A stretch of DNA of 64,000 bases from assembly GCF_000956525.1 (NCBI RefSeq), contig NZ_JYIW01000021.1, positions 1-64,000 of the forward strand. The letters are read 5' to 3'. Position 1 is the first letter of the stretch. Every line of letters starts with the position of its first letter. The notes beneath the pieces are model-generated. The model made no database searches. It was not told the DNA's origin and worked only from the letters and a program-made list of their open reading frames with translations. This document shows, one piece after another, positions 1 to 8,032 of the stretch. The position numbers were made by a program, and so were the translations under genes. The DNA comes from Microbacterium oxydans. GTDB lineage: Bacteria; Actinomycetota; Actinomycetes; Actinomycetales; Microbacteriaceae.

Positions 1-115
1 CCCCTGGGTTGCTGAGCCCCGCCACACCCGGGTCGCTGAGCCCCGCCACCCCTGGGTCGCTGAGCCCCTCCGCCCCTGGGTCGCTGAGCCTGTCGAAGCG
101 CCGCGCGCTGATGCG
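1..115 (+). repeat. 24-bp tandem array of the REP-like element inside a coding region
   Basis: Four successive copies with a period of 24 bp, each starting GGGT(T/C)GCTGAGCC. The last one (about 89-113) matches the full REP-like element of this chromosome, GGTCGCTGAGCCTGTCGAAG. The period is a multiple of three, so the array is translated as 8-residue repeats in the ABC ATPase. Confidence 0.85.
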
Positions 116-644
116 CCGGTTCCGCGCGAGCGTGCAGCCGGTGTTCCAGGATCCGTACTCGTCGCTCGACCCCCGCCAGCGCATCGACCGCATCATCGGC
201 GAACCGCTCCGGTCCCTCGGACTGGCAACCGGCACGGATGCGCAGCGCCGCATCGCCGAGGCGCTCGAGTCCGTCGGCCTGCCCGCCGACGCCGCTCGAC
301 GCTACCCGCACGAGTTCTCCGGGGGCCAACGTCAGCGCATCGCGATCGCCCGCGCCATCGTCTCGCGCCCACGCGTGCTGCTCGCCGATGAGCCGGTCAG
401 CGCACTCGACGTCACCACCCGCGTGCAGGTGCTCGAACTGCTCGACCGCCTGCGTCGAGAGAACGGCCTGTCGCTGATCATGGTGTCGCACGACCTGACG
501 GCGATCGCCTCGGCCTGCGACCGCACGGTGGTGCTGCAGCACGGACGCGTCGTCGAGCAGGGCCCGACGGCATCCGTGCTGCATGCCCCGCAGGAGCCGT
601 ACACCCGCGCTCTGGTCGACGCGGTTCCTCGGCTCCCCCGCTGA
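1..644 (+). CDS. Peptide/nickel-type ABC transporter ATP-binding protein (3' part)
   Basis: C-terminal part of a DppF/OppF-like nucleotide-binding subunit that would energise uptake of oligopeptides or similar solutes at the inner face of the membrane. The gene starts before the window, and the frame is open from base 3. Visible are the Q-loop (FQDPYSSLDPR), the signature FSGGQRQRIAIARAI, Walker B (VLLADEP), the D-loop (SALD) and the H-loop (MVSHD). Walker A is upstream of the window. The first 35 visible residues are an in-frame 8-residue repeat (LSPATPGS and variants) ending in LSLSKRR just before the Q-loop segment, where relatives normally have a short LSRRELRALRRR-like stretch. This looks like repeat DNA inside the nucleotide-binding fold. 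The family call is firm; substrate and integrity of the upstream part cannot be judged. Confidence 0.9.
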   Translation, partial: PGLLSPATPGSLSPATPGSLSPSAPGSLSLSKRRALMRRFRASVQPVFQDPYSSLDPRQRIDRIIGEPLRSLGLATGTDAQRRIAEALESVGLPADAARRYPHEFSGGQRQRIAIARAIVSRPRVLLADEPVSALDVTTRVQVLELLDRLRRENGLSLIMVSHDLTAIASACDRTVVLQHGRVVEQGPTASVLHAPQEPYTRALVDAVPRLPR

Positions 645-656
645 GTCTGCGTGCGC

Positions 657-757
657 CGAGTTGGCACCTCTGGTCGCTTCACTCTCGGAATTGCGACCAG
701 AGGCGCCAAGCCAACATCTGGCAACCGGCGCGACTTGGCACCTCTCGTCGCTTCAGC
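657..757. terminator. Inverted repeat at a convergent gene junction, probable bidirectional terminator
   Basis: TTGGCACCTCTGGTCGC (662-678) is the reverse complement, with one mismatch, of the segment at 694-710. A third, direct copy of the left arm lies at 735-755. It sits between two converging genes, which fits a bidirectional terminator, although there is no U-tract. The extra copy suggests that the arm itself is a small dispersed repeat. Confidence 0.55.
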
Positions 758-1154
758 CCGCCGACGGCGCCAGCCCGAAGTACGCAAGCTCCGCGTCGTT
801 CAGCATCCGGGAGCGGATCAGGAACCGCATGCCCGTCGGCCCCTCGACGCTGAACCCCGCCCCTCGACCCGGCACGACGTCGACCGTGAGGTGCGTGTAC
901 TTCCAGTACTCGAACTGCGACTCCGACATGTAGATCTCGACGGGCTGATCGAGGCCGACGTCGAGCGTCCCGAGGAGCACGTCGCCTGGACCGGTGATGA
1001 ACATGCCGATCGGATAGCACATGGGCGATGAGCCGTCGCAGCATCCGCCGGACTGATGGAACATGAGCGGGCCATGCTGCACGGTGAGGTCACGCACGAG
1101 GGATGCCGCGGCATCCGTCACATCCACCCGCTGGTAGCTGCCGATCTTCACCAT
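753..1154 (-). CDS. DUF779 family protein
   Basis: Protein of 133 residues with the DUF779 hallmark HQSGGCCDGSSPMC, a cysteine-rich segment that could bind a metal. The biochemical role is unknown to me. DUF779 genes are commonly found beside acetaldehyde-type aldehyde dehydrogenases, as here, so a supporting role in aldehyde oxidation is inferred from context. Two ATG codons are possible. The one at 1154 is preferred because AAAGGA lies six bases upstream of it, whereas the ATG at 1160 would directly abut that Shine-Dalgarno. A repeat block of about 100 bp separates it from the dehydrogenase on the same strand. Confidence 0.85.
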   Translation of the reverse strand: MVKIGSYQRVDVTDAAASLVRDLTVQHGPLMFHQSGGCCDGSSPMCYPIGMFITGPGDVLLGTLDVGLDQPVEIYMSESQFEYWKYTHLTVDVVPGRGAGFSVEGPTGMRFLIRSRMLNDAELAYFGLAPSAG

Positions 1155-1176
1155 GGTCATTCCTTTCGTCCGGATC

Positions 1177-1285
1177 GCTGAGCCTGTCGAGGGTGCTTCG
1201 ACAGGCTCAGCAACCCATCGGGTGGCTCAGCAACCCATCGGGTGGCTCAGCAACCCATCGGGTGGCTCAGCAACCCATCATCGGG
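1177..1285. repeat. REP-like palindrome followed by four 20-bp tandem repeats
   Basis: Two REP-like copies face each other as a perfect 14-bp inverted repeat (1177-1190 and 1198-1211). From 1204 to 1279 the unit GGCTCAGCAACCCATCGGGT occurs four times with a 20-bp period, the last copy slightly altered. The block lies between the dehydrogenase stop and the DUF779 start. It could act as a hairpin that separates expression of the two genes. Confidence 0.85.
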
Positions 1286-1291
1286 TCGAAC

Positions 1292-2842
1292 TCAGAAGAA
1301 GCCCATCGGGCCTTCCGCGTACGAGACGAGCAGGTTCTTCGTCTGCTGGTAGTGATCGAGCATCATCTTGTGGTTCTCGCGCCCGACGCCCGACTGCTTG
1401 TAGCCACCGAACGCGGCGTGCGCGGGGTACTGGTGGTACGTGTTCGTCCAGACGCGACCTGCCTCGATCGCACGGCCAGCACGGTACGCGGTGTCGCCAC
1501 TGCGGCTCCAGACCCCGGCCCCCAGGCCGTACAGCGTGTCGTTCGCGATCGAGATGGCATCGTCGAAGCCGTCGAACGAGGTGACCGAGAGCACAGGGCC
1601 GAAGATCTCCTCCTGGAAGATGCGCATGTCGTTCGTGCCCTCGAACACGGTCGGCGCGACGTAGTAGCCCTCGCTGAGGTCGCCGCCGAGATCGACCCGC
1701 TCTCCGCCCGTGAGCAGCCGAGCCCCGCCCTGCTTTCCGATATCGATGTAGCTGAGGATCTTCTCCAGCTGGTCGTTCGACGCCTGCGCGCCGATCATCG
1801 TCGCGGGGTCGAGCGGGTTCCCCTGCACGACCTTCTTGACGCGCTCGAGTCCGTCGGCGAGGAAGGCGTCGTAGATCGACCGCTGGATCAACGCGCGCGA
1901 GGGGCAGGTGCAGACCTCGCCCTGGTTCAGCGCGAACATCGTGAAGCCCTCGAGCGCCTTGTCGTAGAAGGGGTCGGCGGTGTCGCGCGCGACGTCTTCG
2001 AAGAACACGTTCGGGCTCTTGCCTCCGAGTTCGAGCGTCACCGGGATGAGGTTCTGCGACGCGTACTGCATGATCAGGCGGCCTGTGGTGGTCTCGCCGG
2101 TGAATGCGATCTTGCGGATGCGCTTGTGCTGCGCGAGCGGCGCTCCGGCCTCGATGCCGAATCCGTTGACGATGTTCACGACGCCGGCCGGCAGCAGGTC
2201 GCCGATGATGTCGAACAGGAACAGCAGGGATGCCGGGGTCTGCTCGGCCGGCTTGATGACGACGCAGTTGCCTGCGGCGAGCGCGGGCGCGAGCTTCCAC
2301 ACGGCCATGAGGATCGGGAAGTTCCACGGGATGATCTGACCGACCACGCCGAGCGGCTCATGGAAGTGGTACGCGACGGTGTTCTCATCGAGCTGGCTGA
2401 TGCCGCCCTCCTGCGCCCGCAGCACGCCGGCGAAGTAGCGGAAGTGGTCGACCGCGAGCGGGATGTCGGCGGCGAGCGTCTCGCGCACCGGCTTGCCGTT
2501 CTCCCAGGTCTCGGCGACGGCGATCTCCTCGAGGTGCTGCTCGATGCGGTCTGCGATCCTGTTGAGGACGACGGAGCGCTCCGCCGGGCTCGTCTTGCCC
2601 CAGCTCGCGAAGGCCTGCCACGCGACCTCGACCGCCCGATCGATGTCTTCGCTCGTGCCACGGCCGACTTCCGTGAACGGCTTGCCGTTGACGGGGCTGA
2701 CGTTCTCGAAATACTGGCCCTTGACCGGATCGACGAACTCGCCGCCGATGTAGTGGCCGTAGCGGGCACGGTAGTTCGCGAGGGCTCCGGGCTGGCCGGG
2801 GGCCGCGTAGGCAGTGGACACGTCTTCTTCGACGATGGTCAT
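1292..2842 (-). CDS. NAD-dependent aldehyde dehydrogenase, acetaldehyde type (ExaC/AldB-like)
   Basis: 516-residue ALDH-superfamily enzyme that would oxidise acetaldehyde or a similar aldehyde to the acid with NAD(P)+ in the cytoplasm. Visible are the IPWNFPILM cofactor segment (about 171-179), FTGETTTGR (248-255), the general-base motif LELGGKSPN (Glu271) and [11 protein letters not shown], in which Cys311 aligns with the catalytic Cys. Length matches the ExaC/AldB branch (about 506). ATG at 2842 is preceded by GGAG. It lies with a DUF779 gene downstream and a GAF-domain regulator upstream on the same strand, the usual arrangement for inducible alcohol/aldehyde oxidation. The exact substrate cannot be read from the sequence. 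Confidence 0.92.
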   Translation of the reverse strand: MTIVEEDVSTAYAAPGQPGALANYRARYGHYIGGEFVDPVKGQYFENVSPVNGKPFTEVGRGTSEDIDRAVEVAWQAFASWGKTSPAERSVVLNRIADRIEQHLEEIAVAETWENGKPVRETLAADIPLAVDHFRYFAGVLRAQEGGISQLDENTVAYHFHEPLGVVGQIIPWNFPILMAVWKLAPALAAGNCVVIKPAEQTPASLLFLFDIIGDLLPAGVVNIVNGFGIEAGAPLAQHKRIRKIAFTGETTTGRLIMQYASQNLIPVTLELGGKSPNVFFEDVARDTADPFYDKALEGFTMFALNQGEVCTCPSRALIQRSIYDAFLADGLERVKKVVQGNPLDPATMIGAQASNDQLEKILSYIDIGKQGGARLLTGGERVDLGGDLSEGYYVAPTVFEGTNDMRIFQEEIFGPVLSVTSFDGFDDAISIANDTLYGLGAGVWSRSGDTAYRAGRAIEAGRVWTNTYHQYPAHAAFGGYKQSGVGRENHKMMLDHYQQTKNLLVSYAEGPMGFF

Positions 2843-2906
2843 CGTGACTCCTTCGACGGGCCGCGCTTCGGTGCAGCGGCTGTGATCCGAAGGTAGGTCG
2901 CGAGGG

Positions 2907-2942
2907 GTTGCACCCCGATGCGCAACGTTGCAGGAGGTTGCA
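2907..2942. promoter_or_regulatory. Three helically phased GTTGCA motifs upstream of the aldehyde dehydrogenase
   Basis: GTTGCA occurs at 2907-2912, 2927-2932 and 2937-2942, at intervals of 20 and 10 bp. The middle copy is part of a perfect 10-bp palindrome GCAACGTTGC (2922-2931). The cluster is in the 123-bp gap between the dehydrogenase start and the regulator gene. A binding site for that regulator is inferred, not shown. Confidence 0.4.
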
Positions 2943-2965
2943 CGGTCGCGTCCGCCCGGTCGGGT

Positions 2966-4288
2966 CTACTCGAGGCGTTCGATGCGGGCGACGAGTCCGG
3001 CCCGTTTCGGCGACCTCGCCGGCAGCATCTCGAGCGCCAGTCGCAGGATCTCGGCGTCCATCTGGCCCTCGGGGATCTCGGCGTACGCGAGCAGCACGTC
3101 GAGGCTGGCCTCCGACAGCATCGCCTCTCGCAGCGCCCGTCGCACCGAGTCGCGGAACTCCACGACGCCGGGCGAAGCGGACTCCGGCAACACCGGTCCT
3201 CGGTACGCGGTGAGCGCCACCCGGTGCGCGCCGCGGTCGAGCAGCGACAGCACGTCGTGGGCGTCGGTCTCGAGCGGGATCGGAAGGCGGTACGGCCTCG
3301 ACTCCGGCACGAGCTCGGGCGCGCGCCGTTCGAGCACCTTGCGCAGTCGCACCATCTCGGGCCGCAGGGTGTCCGGCGAGACCCCGGGTCCGTACACGAG
3401 CTCGCAGAGGTGCTCGGCTGACAGCCCCCGCGAATGCACCGCGAGCATGAGCAGGATCGCCGCGTGCCGCGCACTGAGCTCGATCATCGACTCCTCGTGC
3501 GAGGCCTCGGTCTCCAGCCGAGCACGGTCCCGCCCGAGCACGTGCAGGGTCGCTCGAGACGTGGCACGGGTGCGGGATGCCGCGGCATGCGGGCGGTTGG
3601 ATGCCTCGCTGCGTGAGCGCAGCCGCGCGACCATCAGTTCCGACTCGACGGCCCTCGCGGTGGCGTCGACCAGCAGGCGCGCCTGCGGGCTCACGACCTC
3701 GGCGCCGCCGGTGATGTCGATCACGCCGAGCACCCGCTGCGTCTCCGGATCGCGCACCGGGGCAGCGCTGCACGACCAGGGGTGCACGAGCCTGTTGTAG
3801 TGCTCGGCCCCGCGGATCTGCACGGACTGCCCGAGTGCGAGTGCCGTGCCGGGGGCGGTCGTGCCGACGGCATCCTCCGCCCAGTTCGCACCCGCGACGA
3901 ATCCCATGTCGTCGGTGAGCGACTGCAGCTGTCGATCGCCTTCGATCCACAGCAGGCGTCCGGCCTGGTCGCCGACCGCGATGATCACGCCGGCGTCTTC
4001 GGAATCACCCGGCAGCAACAGCGCTCGGATCATCTCCATCGCGGAGGCGAGCGGGTGCGCCAGCCGGTACGCGTCGAGCTCATCGGTGGCGAGGTCCAGC
4101 GTCGGCGCCGCCTCCGGACCGACACGGCGACGCCAGGACCTCTCCCAGGATTCGCGCACCAGCGGACGAACCTGCGCCAAGCGTTGGTCGTCAAGGTTGC
4201 CGGCCAGCAGCTCCTCGTGCGCACGCTCGATGATCAGGCGTGAGGCCGCAGGGAGCAGGTCACGTGAGTCGTGCCACGACGCAGACAC
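2966..4288 (-). CDS. GAF-domain transcriptional regulator (AcoR-like, no AAA+ domain)
   Basis: 440 residues. The N-terminal half (about 60-220) reads as the GAF-type sensor found in AcoR-family activators, including VGDQAGRLLWIEGDRQ, GANWAEDAVGTTAPGTAL and RVLGVIDITGG. No Walker A, GAFTGA or other sigma-54 AAA+ motif is present. The C-terminal part has a winged-helix-like region (about 290-350, LSARHAAILLMLAVHSRGLS). It lies directly upstream of the aldehyde dehydrogenase on the same strand, so it probably senses an alcohol or aldehyde signal and controls that gene. The GTG start at 4288 has GGAG six bases upstream. Confidence 0.8.
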   Translation of the reverse strand: MSASWHDSRDLLPAASRLIIERAHEELLAGNLDDQRLAQVRPLVRESWERSWRRRVGPEAAPTLDLATDELDAYRLAHPLASAMEMIRALLLPGDSEDAGVIIAVGDQAGRLLWIEGDRQLQSLTDDMGFVAGANWAEDAVGTTAPGTALALGQSVQIRGAEHYNRLVHPWSCSAAPVRDPETQRVLGVIDITGGAEVVSPQARLLVDATARAVESELMVARLRSRSEASNRPHAAASRTRATSRATLHVLGRDRARLETEASHEESMIELSARHAAILLMLAVHSRGLSAEHLCELVYGPGVSPDTLRPEMVRLRKVLERRAPELVPESRPYRLPIPLETDAHDVLSLLDRGAHRVALTAYRGPVLPESASPGVVEFRDSVRRALREAMLSEASLDVLLAYAEIPEGQMDAEILRLALEMLPARSPKRAGLVARIERLE

Positions 4289-4395
4289 GGCAGTCTCCGT
4301 TCATCGACGGTGGAGCGTGTCCCCAGTGTACGAGCCGGATACCCCTGGGGGAATGGGGTTCCCCGGTGCTAGCATTCTGCTGTCAGGAGGCGATC

Positions 4396-4749
4396 ATGGC
4401 CACGGTGACCATCCGGAATCTGAGCGACGAGGTCGTCGCCGCATTGAAGGAGCGTGCGCGGCGCAACTCCCGGTCGATGGAGGCGGAGGTGCGCGACATG
4501 CTCGTGCGCTCCGTGCGCAGCGAGGAGTCGGCCAGCGGCGTGGAGGACGACCTGGCGCGACGGCTCCCCCCGCCACGGCGGTGGACCGTTCGGGGTGATG
4601 AAGTCATGGCTTGGATCGACGCGAATCCGCTGTCTGATCAGCAGAGGCGAACGCGCGCTGAGTGGGCCGCAGAGATCGAAGCGGATCGCGGGAACCCGGT
4701 GCTTCGCGACACCATCGAGGATCCGTGGGAGCAGCATGATCCTCGTTGA
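4396..4749 (+). CDS. FitA/VapB-like ribbon-helix-helix antitoxin
   Basis: 117 residues. The N-terminus (TVTIRNLSDEVVAALKERARRNSRSMEAEVRDML) is a classic FitA-type Arc/MetJ ribbon-helix-helix domain that binds operator DNA. The longer acidic tail is expected to wrap and neutralise the toxin. The open frame continues upstream, but the ATG at 4396 is chosen because a full AGGAGG (4385-4390) lies six bases before it. The stop overlaps the start of the toxin gene by 14 bp, which implies translational coupling. The pair is likely autoregulated from the short region upstream. Confidence 0.88.
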   Translation: MATVTIRNLSDEVVAALKERARRNSRSMEAEVRDMLVRSVRSEESASGVEDDLARRLPPPRRWTVRGDEVMAWIDANPLSDQQRRTRAEWAAEIEADRGNPVLRDTIEDPWEQHDPR

Positions 4750-5128
4750 CACGAACGTGCTGATCCGGATCGAGGAAGTGCAACTGCCCAGCGAGCAGAT
4801 CGTGCTCAGCGCGCTGAGCTACGGTGAACTTCGGTTCGGCATCGAGCGGACCCCGGACGCAGTCGTCCGACGGAGGCGCCGGTCTGAGTTGGTGCGCCTG
4901 ACCACGATGTTTCCGTTGGGGTGGCTGCCCTTCGATCGCGAGGCGGCCCAGAGCTTCGGCCGCCTCGCCGGTGTCGTATCACGGCAACGACCCGCGCACG
5001 CCCGCAGCACCGGCATCATGCTCGCCGGGCAGGCTGACGCACTCGGAGCCTCGTTCATGACCTTCAACGCGAAGGACTTCGAACTCGTGGCCGACCAGGT
5101 CGAGATCGTCGTCCCGACCCTGCGCTGA
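4736..5128 (+). CDS. PIN-domain ribonuclease toxin (VapC/FitB family), possibly impaired
   Basis: 130-residue PIN protein that would cleave RNA with divalent metal held by acidic residues. Asp5 (VDTNVL), Glu31 (SYGELRFG) and Asp114 (NAKDFE) are present. At the position of the third conserved Asp, where relatives read like R-S/A-x-D-L-x-I-A-A, this protein has R-S-T-G-I-M-L-A, with Gly93 in its place. The segment between DTNVL and the Glu helix is also short. Activity is therefore uncertain, although the antitoxin is intact. ATG at 4736 lies inside the antitoxin gene. Confidence 0.85.
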   Translation: MILVDTNVLIRIEEVQLPSEQIVLSALSYGELRFGIERTPDAVVRRRRRSELVRLTTMFPLGWLPFDREAAQSFGRLAGVVSRQRPAHARSTGIMLAGQADALGASFMTFNAKDFELVADQVEIVVPTLR

Positions 5129-5129
5129 C

Positions 5130-6557
5130 TCAGCTGCGAGCTGCCCACCACTCGCGCAGGCGCTGTTCGGCGACTTCTGCTCCGAGCACTCCCTCGTCGA
5201 GACGCAGCTCGAGGAGGAACTTGTACGCCTCGCCGACCTCGCGTCCGGGCGAGATGCCGAGGATCTGCTGGATGCGGTTGCCGTCGATCTCGGGCCGCAT
5301 GGAGTCGAGCTCCTCCTGCTCGCGCAACGCCGCGATCCGGGACTCGATGTCGTCGTATGCGGCGGCCAGGCGTCCGGCTTTGCGCTTGTTGCGCGTGGTC
5401 ACGTCGGCACGGGTGAGGATGTGCAGGCGTTCCAGCAGATCACCGGCATCCCGCACATACCGGCGGACCGCCGAATCCGTCCAGGCGCCCTCCGCGTAGC
5501 CGAAGAATCGCAGATGCAGCTCGATGAGCGTGGCGACGGCATCCGTCGTGGCCGTGTCGAAGCGCAGCGACTGCAGGCGCTTGCGCGCCATCCGCGATCC
5601 GACCACGTCATGGTGGTGGAACGTGACCGCACCGCCGTCTTCGAGCTTGCGGGTGCGCGGCTTGCCGATGTCGTGCAGCAGCGATGCCAGGCGCAGCGCC
5701 ACATCGGGCTCGGCGCCGGGATGCCGGGCGTGCTCCAGGGCGATGGCCTGGCTGAGCACCGTCAGCGAGTGCTCGTAGACGTCCTTGTGGTGGTGGTGCT
5801 CGTCGACCTCGAGCCGCAGCGCGCTCACCTCCGGCAGGAACTCCTCGATCAGCCCGGTCTCGACCAGCACGCGCACGCCGCGGACCGGGTCGTCGGTCTG
5901 CATGAGGCGCACGAGCTCGGACTGGATGCGCTCAGGGCTCACGATCTTCAGCGTCTCGCGCAACTCGGCGATCGCGTCGGCGGTGGCGTCATCGACGCGG
6001 AAGCCGAGTTGTGCGCTGAACCGCGCGGCACGCAGCATCCGCAGCGGATCGTCACCGAACGAGATGCGCGGGTCGGCCGGCGTGCGCAGGATGCCGGCGA
6101 CGAGGTCCTCGACGCCGCCGGTCGGATCGACGAGCTTCACCGACGGCACCTGCAGCGCCATCGAGTTCACCGTGAAGTCGCGGCGCACGAGGTCGCCCTC
6201 GATCGAGTCGCCGAACTCGACGGTCGGCTTGCGCGTCACGCCGTCATAGCTGTCTGCGCGGTAGGTGGTGATCTCGACCTGCTCACGCTGCACGCGTGCC
6301 CCGATCGTGCCGAACGCGCGACCGATGTCCCACTGGGCGGTCGAGATCGGCTTCACGATCGTCAGGATCTCGTCGGGCGACGCGTTCGTCGTGAAGTCGA
6401 GATCGTGGGTGGGCCGACCCAGCAGCGCATCGCGTACCGGGCCACCGACGACTGCGAGGTCGAAACCGGCATCCGAGAAGGCCGTCGCGAGCGTACGGAC
6501 GACCGGATGCTCAGCGAGCGCACCGAGACGAGCGAGGCCGTCAGCCATGTTGAGCAT
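5130..6557 (-). CDS. CCA tRNA nucleotidyltransferase / poly(A) polymerase family protein
   Basis: 475 residues, the usual length for the actinobacterial enzyme that adds or repairs the 3' CCA of tRNA. The nucleotidyltransferase core shows VVGGPVRDALLGRPTHDLDF with the metal-binding DLD. The RNA- and primer-binding region follows, then a C-terminal HD domain (HHHHKDVYEHSL; LLHDIGKPRTR; FHHHDVVGS) typical of this branch. The open frame runs on upstream to 7319, but that part is out-of-family; ATG at 6557 (MLNMADG) gives the expected N-terminus, with ATG at 6548 as an alternative. In related genomes this gene usually lies close to murJ. Here the next genes of that block begin 20 kb away. Confidence 0.93.
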   Translation of the reverse strand: MLNMADGLARLGALAEHPVVRTLATAFSDAGFDLAVVGGPVRDALLGRPTHDLDFTTNASPDEILTIVKPISTAQWDIGRAFGTIGARVQREQVEITTYRADSYDGVTRKPTVEFGDSIEGDLVRRDFTVNSMALQVPSVKLVDPTGGVEDLVAGILRTPADPRISFGDDPLRMLRAARFSAQLGFRVDDATADAIAELRETLKIVSPERIQSELVRLMQTDDPVRGVRVLVETGLIEEFLPEVSALRLEVDEHHHHKDVYEHSLTVLSQAIALEHARHPGAEPDVALRLASLLHDIGKPRTRKLEDGGAVTFHHHDVVGSRMARKRLQSLRFDTATTDAVATLIELHLRFFGYAEGAWTDSAVRRYVRDAGDLLERLHILTRADVTTRNKRKAGRLAAAYDDIESRIAALREQEELDSMRPEIDGNRIQQILGISPGREVGEAYKFLLELRLDEGVLGAEVAEQRLREWWAARS

Positions 6558-6605
6558 GGGTTCCAGCGTACCGGGCGGGGTCGCGGGGATAGTCTGAGGC
6601 CCATC

Positions 6606-7211
6606 ATGCAGCTGAGCACCTTCACCCCACCGGCCACCCCCGCGGCGAGCGCAGCCCGGGCACTGGCGGCGCAGTACCACTCCGAGTCGTTGCAGAACCA
6701 CGTGGTGCGATCGTGGCTGTGGGCCGAGGCCTTCGCCGCCGTCGAAGGCCGGGCCGACATCGATCACGAGTTGCTGTACGTGTCTGCGATGCTGCACGAC
6801 ATCGGCATCGTGCCCGAGTTCGACAACGTGCACCTGTCGTACGAAGAGGCGGGCGGCCACGTCGCGGTGGCCCTGACGAGGGGCGCCGGGTGGGACGCCG
6901 ATCGCAGCCGTCGTGCGCTCGATGTCGTCATCCGGCACAACTGGCCGTCGGTCGATCCCGCGATGGATGTCGAGGGCTACCTGCTCGAGATCGCCACCGG
7001 ACTCGATATCTCCGGCGCGAGGGCCGACGTGCTCCCGGCGACCTTCGTCCGAGAGGTGCTCGCTGCGTATCCGCGCCTGCAGCTCGCTGCCGAATTCGGC
7101 GACGGCGTCGTCGACCAGGCGGCACGCAAGCCGCACACCTCCGCGAACCGACTCGTCACCGGTGGCGTCGTCGGCAAACTGGCGAACCACCCGCTCGAAC
7201 GGCTGATCTGA
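6606..7211 (+). CDS. HD-domain phosphohydrolase-like protein
   Basis: 201 residues with an HD metal site: QNHVVRSWLWAEAF supplies the first His, MLHDIG the HD pair, and the later RHNWPSVDPAMD further ligands. The arrangement resembles cyanamide hydratase-like HD proteins and small phosphohydrolases. The substrate is unknown. It is divergent from the CCA enzyme, with only 48 bp between the two starts, so both promoters must lie in that gap. The ATG at 6606 is the start that agrees with family proteins; the open frame before it is a shadow of the CCA gene. Confidence 0.8.
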   Translation: MQLSTFTPPATPAASAARALAAQYHSESLQNHVVRSWLWAEAFAAVEGRADIDHELLYVSAMLHDIGIVPEFDNVHLSYEEAGGHVAVALTRGAGWDADRSRRALDVVIRHNWPSVDPAMDVEGYLLEIATGLDISGARADVLPATFVREVLAAYPRLQLAAEFGDGVVDQAARKPHTSANRLVTGGVVGKLANHPLERLI

Positions 7212-7242
7212 CGGGCTGGTCTGACCTGCGATCCAGGTCGGT

Positions 7243-7332
7243 TCAGAACAGCGGGTTCTCACCCCTCGCCCTGGCGACGGCCTGCGTTCTCGCCTGCATC
7301 TGGCGCACCAGCAGCGCACTCATGTCACTCAT
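7243..7332 (-). CDS. Possible 29-residue protein ending in GENPLF
   Basis: ATG at 7332, stop at 7243-7245, reading MSDMSALLVRQ, a basic stretch, then RGENPLF. It lies 21 bp downstream of the DUF6578 gene on the same strand. Basic small proteins ending in NPLF are familiar from actinobacteria, but the ribosome site (GCGGGA) is poor and the frame is very short. It may be chance. Confidence 0.25.
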   Translation of the reverse strand: MSDMSALLVRQMQARTQAVARARGENPLF

Positions 7333-7353
7333 TCCCGCAGGCCAGCGACGCGG

Positions 7354-7878
7354 TCAGGCCCACTCGGACGACCCTCCTTCCGCGGACTCGTCCAGCTGGC
7401 GCTGCCGGACGTCGACGTCGACGTCGACCATCCACCCACTCTGCACCCGCCGGCGTCGCTCCTCATGCGCCTCGCCCTCCCCAGACGATTCACGAGTCAC
7501 CGCCTCCACGCCCTCTCGCACTCTGGACGGCACATGGACGACCTGCTCGAGTCGCGTCGTACCGGGAACGGGCTCGATCCTGACCGATTCGCGCCGCAGG
7601 TTCGAGCGCGCTCCAAGCCCCGGTGAGTACCGGAACCTCCGCTCAAGGACTTCATGGGTCACCTCGTACGCTGCGAGCACCCGGCCGCGCACCCGATCCG
7701 CGTACTCCTCTTCGTGGTGCGACTCCAAGGCGGCCACGGTGACCACCAGCTCCGGCCCGAGCATCTCGACCAGACTCGTCGGATCACGTGTCCATATGCC
7801 GAAGTCGACTCGGTCGCCGACGGCGAACGGATCACCGCAGCACGCCCACTCCCAGCGACTCAGCCACACACGTGTCAT
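7354..7878 (-). CDS. DUF6578 family protein
   Basis: 174 residues beginning MTRVWLSRWEWACCGDPFAVGDRVDF, which I recognise as the DUF6578 N-terminal pattern: a W-x-x-x-C-C-G-x-P-F motif followed by a short beta-rich region. The C-terminal third is acidic and repetitive (VDVDVDV, EEGEAHEE-like) and probably disordered. No function is known to me. ATG at 7878 matches the family start. It is a single gene, possibly followed by the very small frame downstream. Confidence 0.7.
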   Translation of the reverse strand: MTRVWLSRWEWACCGDPFAVGDRVDFGIWTRDPTSLVEMLGPELVVTVAALESHHEEEYADRVRGRVLAAYEVTHEVLERRFRYSPGLGARSNLRRESVRIEPVPGTTRLEQVVHVPSRVREGVEAVTRESSGEGEAHEERRRRVQSGWMVDVDVDVRQRQLDESAEGGSSEWA

Positions 7879-8032
7879 TTCGCCAGGCTAACCCCGAGGC
7901 ACGACAGCGGATGCCGCGGCATCCGTTCATCTCCCGGTCGCCGTGCCGTCAGCGCCCGGTCATGCGGCTTCGATGGGCTGAAGGGGCCCCGTGCGGCTGA
8001 GCACGGAACCCCCACCCCCACGAAGGACTCAC

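Noticed and set aside
6558..7319. N-terminal extension of the CCA-adding enzyme to 729 residues
   Set aside because: The extra frame lies antisense to the HD-domain gene and its translation has no similarity to the family; ATG 6557 gives the usual length.
7989..8006. CCGTGC-GGCTGA-GCACGG hairpin before the metallophosphatase gene
   Set aside because: Short stem, 26 bp before the start codon and not covering the Shine-Dalgarno; could be chance in GC-rich DNA.
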